Part shown: positions 57,113 to 64,000 of the stretch, one piece after another
Layout: every line of letters begins with the position of its first letter
How positions within the stretch are numbered: the first letter of the stretch is position 1
Assembly: GCA_027382625.1 (NCBI GenBank)
Contig: JAJKFJ010023572.1
Coordinates: forward strand, 62,001-126,000
Source of the DNA: Tetmemena sp. SeJ-2015
Taxonomy: Eukaryota > Ciliophora > Spirotrichea > Sporadotrichida > Oxytrichidae
Reading direction: 5' to 3'
Length of the DNA: 64,000 bases
Made by a program: the position numbers and the translations under genes
Notes under the pieces: model-generated
Databases searched by the model: none
What the model was told of the DNA's origin: nothing
What the model saw: only the letters and a program-made list of their open reading frames with translations

Positions 57113-58261
57113 ATGGGAAACTAAGCAGGAGGAAGCTATGAAAACTATGGCTATAGAATAATGAAAATTCATCCTGACTCTCCAGCTCAGAAAGCTAATC
57201 TTAGAGAATTCACTGATTTCATACTTTATAATCCGGAGCAAAACTCAGGCGAGCTTCTCTCAGAATTTCTGTTTAGAAATATGACTAAGAGTGTTTCTTT
57301 AAGAGTTTACGACTTCCTTACTCAGGATATCAGAGAAGTGTCAGTGATACCTATGAAAATGAGTTAAGGACTTAATTGCTTGGGTGCAGACTTTAATATT
57401 TTTAAGCAATATTTTGAATAAGAATTAATATGATCAATTTAAATTTGCAAACTTGAAGTTCGAAGAGTATTGCTATTGCCACGAAAGAACATTTGAAATT
57501 AAATCAATTCAACAAGGATCTCCTATAGATTAAGCCTTAAATTTCTCAGAAGCAAATTTATTGAGTGTTGAAAACTTGGTAGATAAATATGTGGTTTTAC
57601 TAGGTTCAATGGAAATGACTTAGTTCTAATCCATTTCTGAAATTAGCGAATACTTATAAGGGAAGTTGAACTTGAAAATAGATTTATGGCTTCTCTTTTT
57701 GCCAGAGGTGAAAGTGAAAAGAATAGAAATGACTCCTCGACTGGACTGGGGAGGAAAGGGGATTTTTATTTATAGATACTAGGATGCAATCTTAATCAAG
57801 TCTCCATAAATTTAAAGGATCAAGTTTAAAACGAAGATTAAACAGAACTGCAACAAGTGGCTGAACTTGAAGAATAAAAAATTCAACAGAATGAAGATTA
57901 TAATAAGCCATAAATATAAGAAGAGAGCATAGCAAAAACTACTGATTCTCTAGATTTAAGATATTAAAATACAATTAGAAAAGAAGAAACTTCACCAAAA
58001 TAGGATAAACAAGATCAATAAAAGTTGAAAGAAGTAAATGTTTAGAACTCAAGAACACAATCATAGACAACTCAAGAAAAAATAATTAAATAAAATGATA
58101 ATGCCCAAGTATAAGGGCAAATATAAAGTTATACCAATACTTTAATATAACCTATAAAATAGAAAGAGGAATATAAAGTCTCTCAAGCATAATATTTTTC
58201 TGAAGACTATGGGGATCAAACTGTTCTCTTTCATTTTTTAATTTTATATTCACAGGTCTGA
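57113..58261 (+). CDS. GRASP (Golgi reassembly stacking protein)
   Basis: Golgi-associated tandem-PDZ protein; Gly2 (MGNQAGGSYENYGYR) suits N-myristoylation. First PDZ: KIHPDSPAQKANLREFTDFI, SLRVYDFLTQDIREVSVIPM. Second PDZ: CHERTFEIKSIQQGSPIDQA, VENLVDKYVVLLGSM, EVKVKRIEMTPRLDWGGKGI. Two IESs interrupt it: 57392-57437 (TTTAA) just after LGAD, and 57761-57774 (GAT) within the family motif WGGKGILGC, which is perfect only after removal. The C-terminal half is the usual low-complexity regulatory tail, here Gln/Glu/Lys-rich, ending at TGA 58259-58261 after a possible 33-nt in-frame intron. Expected role: Golgi structure or unconventional secretion. Confidence 0.92.
57392..57437 (+). other. Candidate IES in GRASP, pointer TTTAA
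   Basis: TTTAA at 57392-57396 and 57438-57442. Deleting 46 nt gives LNCLGADFKFANLKFEEY, with the spacing to QQGSP typical for the family. Confidence 0.78.
57761..57774 (+). other. Candidate 14-nt IES in GRASP, pointer GAT
   Basis: GAT at 57761-57763 and 57775-57777. Deleting 14 nt restores WGGKGILGCNLNQ, a diagnostic GRASP motif. There is no GT in the segment, so it is not an intron. Confidence 0.85.
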
Positions 58262-58424
58262 TGGAAAAAGAGCAGAATTTCTATTGATAAATATGTGATT
58301 TAAAGGTTTTTGTCTCCAATAATTTTGATAATAATTAAGCAATTATCATCTTAAATATCCAATGTGGATACTTTAAAGTGCTTAAATTTGAATTATAGAA
58401 ATAAGGTTTAAGATTTATTCTAAA

Positions 58425-59012
58425 ATGAACGAATTATAGTCGAAGAAAGGCAATACTTACGAAGCCAAAAATACCTTAAACGGTCATCTTTAATAAGAAA
58501 TTACTCCAAATGACTATACTCAAAAGGCTTTGACTCTGCAAAGCGTAAATTTCTTCAAACGGAGATACAATAACAATTTTAGATATTTATCTTCGTTTAA
58601 AAAAATCATACTCGAGCAAAGAGCAAGAATGAAGCTAGCAGAAATTAAAAGGACTTAAGAAGCGTAAGCCCTGGTGCCAATAATCTTTATTAAGAGAAAA
58701 TTAAATTATTCATTAGTTTATTTAGCTTAGTTCGCGAGATGATCTCTCTGAAAATACTCTAAACGAGAACAAAATACAAAACCATTCTCTCTAATTTGAA
58801 TAAATACATTTCTTATTATTAATGAAGAATAAAGACAAATAAAAAGGCCATTTACAACACTGAATAGTCCAAAGCAAACCTTCAAGCAAAAATTTGTCTT
58901 ATAAGGCATTTAAGATTCTTCACGTTATCAAAAGTAGATTAAGTTGAGCCTCAGAGACAAAGAGATAGAGGAAACGAGTATGGAAAGTGAAAAGTTTGTA
59001 AGAATTTTTTGA
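58425..59012 (+). CDS. Small basic protein, unknown
   Basis: ATG 58425 (MNELQSKKGNTYEAKNTLNG), then LTLQSVNFFKRRYNNNFRYL and QRARMKLAEIKRTQEAQALV. A frame change near 58690-58740 links to RDDLSENTLNENKIQN, and a third coding piece NSPKQTFKQKFVLQGIQDSS ends with RDKEIEETSMESEKFV at TGA 59010-59012. Two interruptions are needed but their borders are not settled. No family recognised. Confidence 0.5.
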
Positions 59013-59753
59013 ACTCATTTTAATTTAAGGATACTCCTATAGTATTATCTTAGTTTTATAATAATTATATAATTGTTTTGCATTTTAATTTATAATGAGT
59101 ATTTTATTGTTATAATTATGATTTGTCTGTAAGAGCAGAGCTGCAAATTAAAGTTTAAATAAAAGAAAGTTTAAGCTAGGGTAATCTCAAATGTTTAAGA
59201 ATTAATTGAGTTACAGTAAGTTGCTTTAAAATGAGAGCAATAGGATTATTTAGAGATAATTATTCTGATAAATACTTTGGGTGTAAATAAATTAGTTGAT
59301 GCTGTCTAATATAATAATCTGCTACCAATTAATTTTTGATATAGAGAAGGAACACTTATTATAAGTAAGATTCATTTAAAAAAAGTTTTCTGTAAAATGA
59401 TAAATAGAAACAGAAAAAATAAAAAAGTATTGAATAAAAAGCTATATTTCTTGAAAAAATAGTATTCTAATAAGAGGAATTCAGGAAGAAATGCTTTCAT
59501 TCTATTAAATCATAGATTCGAAGTTAAAGCATTTTTCCTTTTCGATGGGATGAATTTTATAAAGAGCAATACTATTTTAAAAGCAGAAGGGATAAATTAT
59601 TATTCTAAATTATTTTATGTTTTATGTTAGAGCTCGACAGAGAGAAATAATATTTCTCAATTTTTCGATAAGAAACTATTTAAATTTCAAATCTAAGCAT
59701 AATAATATATGAAGCTTCATAAAGAATTATTTGAGTTAATAAATTTATTGATA
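59013..59753. other. AT-rich intergenic DNA
   Basis: About 740 bp, very AT-rich, no supported gene or repeat. Confidence 0.5.
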
Positions 59754-60833
59754 ATGGAGGGTAGTAAATAGAATCTGGGATAGGTTAAAGAACACCCATT
59801 TAGATAATATCAAAGAGAAGTTAAGACGGCCATGAACTCCCCTAGAATTTACTCTTAAAGGTCTCCCAAGACAGATCTAGACTAGAGAGAGGTACCAGCC
59901 CCAGCCACTTTTTGATTTGCAGAGACTCTCAGTTTTCGCAGCTGATAAACCCTCACCTAATTATAAAAGAGTATTTGATTTCATGTATGAAGACACCAGA
60001 ATCAGCTCTGGCCTCAGAAATGAACAGACTTTGAAAACTAAAAAAGGTACTCTATTTCATTCTTTAAAGTTTGGATTCTAGATAGAGTGGAAGAGCTGAG
60101 ATAATATATTGCATTTATTTATTAGGCGCTAAATTATTGAAATGGAGAAAATGAAGAAGAGATCGATTAAGAATCCAAAAGAGGAAGTTCAAAACTCGTT
60201 AAGTGAGTTTATGCAATCGAACTCTAACGACCTCTCAGTGCAGTCTTTGATCTCAGTCAGGAAATTTAATTAAATTATTCTTTTTCCTCATAAGTAAATA
60301 AGAGAATCAACCATACACAAAGTTCAAGAATAAATCGAGATTAATTTTTCAATTAATTTAAAATTACCATTATATAGGGTTAGTAATTACAAGCTTGCTA
60401 GCGTTATAAGGCTTTTGAAAGATAAGAAGAGTTCTCTGAATATTAGTGCTATGAATCACCTAGGACCAATCCATATCTCTCCTCATATAATTGTGAAGAT
60501 CTAGAAATTTATCGAGGTGCTTTAGCAAGGATTAGGTTCAAGTAGATAATTTTATTAAAAAGTTATTCTTTTTTCTTTAAGATGAAGGAATAAATGATTA
60601 TAGAATCTAGAAAGAATAAAATCATGCTAAATCTCTAGTTTATAAGAGATCTTCTAAAGGATAAGAATGACAGAGTCATCGCATTTAGTGAAGATGTAAT
60701 ATTCCTCCTGAGTTTACTTTATCATTTAGAAAATTATTATTATTCAGAAGTTTTGGAGAATGATTACAATGCAGAGGAAATATAAGAAGATCATTCAACT
60801 CAAAACAAATCTTTTAGTTTATACCATAAATGA
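59754..60833 (+). CDS. Unknown protein
   Basis: ATG 59754 (MEGSKQNLGQVKEHPFRQYQ). A frame change near 59890 leads to LFDLQRLSVFAADKPSPNYK and RVFDFMYEDTRISSGLRNEQ. A probable intron or IES at about 60046-60120 is followed by MEKMKKRSIKNPKEEVQNSL, and after an AT-rich gap near 60550-60580 by MKEQMIIESRKNKIMLNLQF and RDLLKDKNDRVIAFSEDVIF, ending at TGA 60831-60833. The last 80 residues look like a conserved helical domain. Family not recognised. Confidence 0.5.
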
Positions 60834-60847
60834 GAAAAATTAATCTA

Positions 60848-62940
60848 TCAATACATATTTGTATGGAATACCTTTTATTCGTAATCTTTGCATTCTTCTT
60901 TTAATGATGATACATTTAATTTCATTTAGCATATTAATGTGATGAAGAGCCTTTTCTATTTAATTTTTGGATCCTTAATTATATCTTTCATTCTATAGCT
61001 TTCCTTCTTAAATTTTCCAACTTTAGCACTTGGAAACACTGTATTGATCTGAGTCTTTCTCTCCGTTACTAATCCAAATGTATCCTCGTCAAAATCATCG
61101 TCATCTTGAAAATGATAAAATTAATTATATTATCTTCTTCCTAGGAAATTTATGGCTTCATTTAGAAAGGTCTCTAGATTTGGTGATTATAGTTCATGGA
61201 GAAGGCTCCTCTATTTAGGATTAGACCCTAGCTAAGATTCTATTGTTAAACCAGTCTATTCATATCGTTTGCATTACCGATGTCTGTTATATTTCTGCTC
61301 AGGAACTTTTAATTTTGTTAGATCAATTTTTAAGCAGTCAAGTTAAGTCTATTAAATTAAAATGGATTATCTACTATTGCTAGCATCTCTCTGTCCCATC
61401 GATCCAAAGTTACTCATATTGCTAGGCCGCAGACGAACTCCTCCGTCCATAGGGATTACTGATTCTTTTTCCCATCACCCACCTCAGATCTCAAACTACC
61501 TTGATTACTCACGAGGAAACTAGTGCCTGAATTAATCGACCGCGGATCATGGTAGTTAAAATTTCCGATTAGCAGCGATTGCATGTTATCATCATAGTTT
61601 GCATCATTTAGTAAACATGGCACCTATATTAAATCTATCAACCTCTCATCAACACTCAAGATGGAAAGATCAGTCTGTCTAATCCAAGGTAGTTACAAAA
61701 GCTCCTCTGCTGAAGGCCTTTCTGAAGGATTCAGAGCAAGCATCATAATAGTAATTTCTTTTGCTCCACAATAGGAGTACTTCAAAGCCGTCGGAACATG
61801 AGAAAGGTTGCAATCTCGATTCGCCATTAGGAACTCTCTCAGACCTCCTCTGAACATCCCTTCGAATAAACCTTTTCTTGTCAACATATAGAAAAAGACA
61901 GAGCCCATGCTGAAAATATCTGCCTTTTGATCATAACCTTCCGACCTTAGTATCTCTGGAGCGATATATCCTGGTGACCCACATCTCTATCACAGCTTAG
62001 TCATTGGGGGAACTATTTAATCAGAGAGTCCAAAATCAGCTATCTTAACTTCTACATTATCTTCGTCGTAGTTACCCACCAAAATATTGTCAAGCTTAAT
62101 GTCTCTGTGAACTACTCCTCTGTCATGTATTTGCTTTAAACATAAAAAGAAAAAAACCCTCGACCAACTGTACCATAACCTTTTTCATTTGGAATTCATT
62201 CAGTTGAGGAAACTTGGAAAAGTAAGATTTGAGGGTCCCTCCTCTCAGATATTCCAAAATAAGGTGCAGGTGACCATTACCTTCATAAATGCTATACATC
62301 TACATTATTCGGTCTTTGTAAAAATGCTAAAAATATTAGACTTAGCCCACCAATTATCTGTAGATTCTCATCTCCTTCAAAACGCTCTCGAAATTGATTG
62401 GAGACTCTTTGAAGTAAGTTTTCTTCATTGTTTTGACTGCATATTACTTGCTCAAAAGCTTTCCTTTTTCAGTAGCTAGATGAACTTTCGAAGACACTCC
62501 GGACCCTAAGCATCTCGAGAACTGAAAATCATTTTTTATGTTGAGTTATATAGTGAAGAGCCTCAAGTGCTCTGCCCATTATTATAAAATATTGATTACT
62601 GGAGAGTCTTAAAGTCTGGATAGACTAGTATAAGTTAGTGAAGACTAGAAGTTAAAGTTATACTGCAGCCTACCTCGCTTTAAGATTCTTGGTACATCCA
62701 AAACTCAACATCGAGATACTCGACTATCTGCTGGGATCCATCATCTGCAAATTTTACTACCTTAGTGCCTATAAGACCTAAAACAGCTCTAGGATTCTCA
62801 TAGTCTGAGTAGCTTGGCATTAAAATTGTTGATTGTCTATTTAAAATGACCTCACCATATATAACAAGTCCTCTGTCTCATTCTATCTCTTATTCACTTA
62901 GGGAGCCGTATTTAACTTTCGATTTAAAATAAATTAAAAT
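60848..62940 (-). CDS. Ser/Thr protein kinase with N-terminal PH-like domain
   Basis: The N-terminus ([20 protein letters not shown], then [20 protein letters not shown]) fits a PH-type fold. The kinase domain follows with Gly loop [13 protein letters not shown], Lys in QYAVKTMKK, hinge [13 protein letters not shown], catalytic [32 protein letters not shown] and [13 protein letters not shown]; all catalytic residues are present (CAMK-like). A 16-nt IES at 62142-62157 (AAAC) lies just before HRD. Other joins: an intron near 62613-62676, a possible 24-nt GT-AG intron near 62324-62347, a 6-nt piece at 62879-62884, and an A6 homopolymer frame break at 62532-62537. The C-terminal tail ends near TGA 60848-60850. 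The start ATG is unresolved. Confidence 0.88.
62142..62157 (-). other. Candidate 16-nt IES in kinase domain, pointer AAAC (GTTT in sense)
   Basis: AAAC at 62138-62141 and 62154-62157. Deleting 16 nt gives [18 protein letters not shown], the expected helix and catalytic loop. Left in place it creates a TGA before HRD. Confidence 0.8.
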
Positions 62941-63125
62941 TAAATCAATTTTAGAGTAAAGTTGCTAAAAAGTGAAGGAAATCTTGCCTTTACAGGCATC
63001 TAACTAAAATTTTCCATTTCTTTAATTTAAAATTCCAGAAAAAGTAATTTAAGATAATCTCTCTCTCATCAAAAATTTCTATCTTGAGGTATCATATTAG
63101 TTCTGAAAAATTATGTGTTAAGAAA

Positions 63126-63530
63126 TCAATTGCTAAGTTCATAGGGAGAAATTTCCTCAGGCAGCTCTGGCAAGTGCTCTTTAGATAAAATATAGATTCA
63201 ATGAGACTAAGTTTATCAATATTAGCAGCTCCTTCTTCATCCTCCTCTTTTGCTGCTTTCTTAGCCTTTTTATCTGTCTTAAGAAACACTTCCTTAAATA
63301 AAAACTAAACTTGTACATTTGCAAGAACATCCTTTTCTTTTTCTCTATAAATATAGGGGTTAAAATTACAAGCAATTACTTTTATTCTTCACTTTCTTAA
63401 CTTTGGATCCACCTGAAGGAAAATTAGAATTCTTCCTTGCGCTTTTTTCTGCATTAGAGAGGCCTGAAGCTCCAAGTCCTTGGAGAGCACTTCCCCTAAA
63501 TCCTCCAAATACTCCTCCTTAACTTTCCAT
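63126..63530 (-). CDS. Small Lys/Glu-rich protein
   Basis: ATG 63530 (MESQGGVFGGFRGSALQGLG), a Gly-rich start, then KSARKNSNFPSGGSKVKK. A GT-AG intron of about 38 nt near 63350-63387 joins a charged part KEKDVLANVQVQ and KTDKKAKKAAKEEDEEGAAN. Removing 11 nt at 63186-63196 (TAGA) converts the end to IESKEHLPELPEEISPYELS and a stop at 63126-63128; unremoved, the frame drifts into an unlikely hydrophobic tail. About 115 residues. Family unknown. Confidence 0.62.
63186..63196 (-). other. Candidate 11-nt IES, pointer TAGA (TCTA in sense)
   Basis: TAGA at 63182-63185 and 63193-63196. Deleting 11 nt gives LSLIESKEHLPELPEEI. Among the shortest candidates. Confidence 0.6.
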
Positions 63531-63723
63531 GCTGTTATCAAAGATTTAGAAAAAGGAATTTAAAAAAAATATAAAAATAAATTAGAGTTTGCATTAATTT
63601 TTTTTTTTATACTTAGTAAAATTGATAAATTCTAAATTTTTCACTTAGAATAAAAAAATAATTTTAAAACTGACTTTAATAAATTCTCTTTAATATTTAA
63701 AGTGTTGATGTTTAAGCTCTGAT

Positions 63724-64000
63724 TCAAGAGAGCAGCCTCTCCAAAGCAGGATTTTATTCTGACTAGCTCATCGTTGGGAAGATTATTGCTTCTTTATTTT
63801 CCAATCGACAAATTTCTCTCAGCAGATCCTGGAACGGAAAGAATCAAAACAAAATCAATTTATAATTATATAAGAGCCTCTTTATTCATTGGACTTTGAG
63901 GCCCTGAATCTTTCGCCCCTTAATTTTTTGAAGGCTCAATAATCATTGAACCCAATCCTTCAGTCTATTTTGTCTTTAACTTTTTCTTAGTCTTGTCTTT
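63724..64000 (-). CDS. C-terminal part of an unknown protein (starts beyond window)
   Basis: Enters from the right edge in frame: DKTKKKLKTKQTEGLGSMII and KDSGPQSPMNKEAL, then an AT-rich GT-AG-like gap near 63830-63880, then DLLREICRLENKEAIIFPTM and a stop TGA at 63724-63726. Too little is present to name a family. Confidence 0.5.

Noticed and set aside
1..64000. Euplotes-type or Blepharisma-type genetic code (TGA as Cys or Trp)
   Set aside because: Conserved proteins here (eS27, NHP2, Mog1, HMG gene) end at TGA, and TAA/TAG fall at Gln-like positions; the few in-frame TGAs lie at likely IES or homopolymer sites.
1..64000. Paramecium/Tetrahymena-type IESs bounded by TA
   Set aside because: The repeats flanking the insertions vary (AGT, CTTC, ACTTT, TTCAGG, GAT, GTTT and others) and often contain no TA.
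1..64000. CRISPR array, bacterial promoters, ribosome binding sites
   Set aside because: Introns, glutamine-reassigned stops and eukaryotic gene families show this is nuclear ciliate DNA.

Overview
This window reads as ciliate DNA, most probably germline (micronuclear) DNA of a spirotrich/hypotrich-like species. Three things point there. (1) Long conserved proteins only read through if TAA and TAG are glutamine and TGA is the sole stop. (2) Short GT-AG introns (about 25-110 nt) interrupt many genes; the S27 ribosomal protein, NHP2, cystinosin and Mog1 are clear cases. (3) Many genes are also cut by short AT-rich insertions that are not GT-AG introns. Each is bounded by a 3-7 bp direct repeat, and deleting the insertion plus one repeat copy restores the frame and often a conserved motif (WGGKGILGC of GRASP, the helix before the HRD loop of a kinase, the first Arg of an IQ motif). 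That is how internal eliminated sequences (IESs) with pointers look. Species is not determined. Scrambled segments were not seen.

Layout: 1-8.7 kb holds a PHD/bromodomain protein, a Lys/Ser-rich protein, cystinosin, a Ctr copper transporter and a C2H2 zinc-finger gene. 8.7-11.7 kb is AT-rich intergenic DNA with a decayed repeat copy. 11.7-15.6 kb holds three chromatin-type genes (HMG-like, Polycomb-type RING, ELM2). 15.6-21.8 kb is gene-poor: a GC-rich island, a ~0.7 kb near-perfect inverted repeat and a second copy of the decayed repeat. 21.8-36.9 kb holds coiled-coil and unknown proteins, two secreted-type proteins and a pseudophosphatase-like/PUB protein. 37.0-40.4 kb is a compact housekeeping block (eS27, tubulin cofactor A, NHP2, a TRAF-type zinc-finger protein). 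40.7-54.8 kb holds long Gln-rich coiled-coil proteins plus Mog1. 55.0-64.0 kb holds an ankyrin protein, a GRASP, unknown genes and a PH-like/protein kinase gene.

Genes lie on both strands without operon structure. In such ciliates neighbouring germline genes usually end up on separate somatic chromosomes, so adjacency says little about function. IES load is very uneven: the 1.6 kb HMG gene and the 1.4 kb TRAF-type gene read as single uninterrupted frames, while neighbours of similar size have up to six interruptions.

Limits: all reading was by eye. Start codons and exon or IES borders are marked uncertain where the frame could be joined in more than one way. Some frame breaks lie in homopolymers and may be sequence errors. 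A matching somatic genome would settle nearly every IES call.
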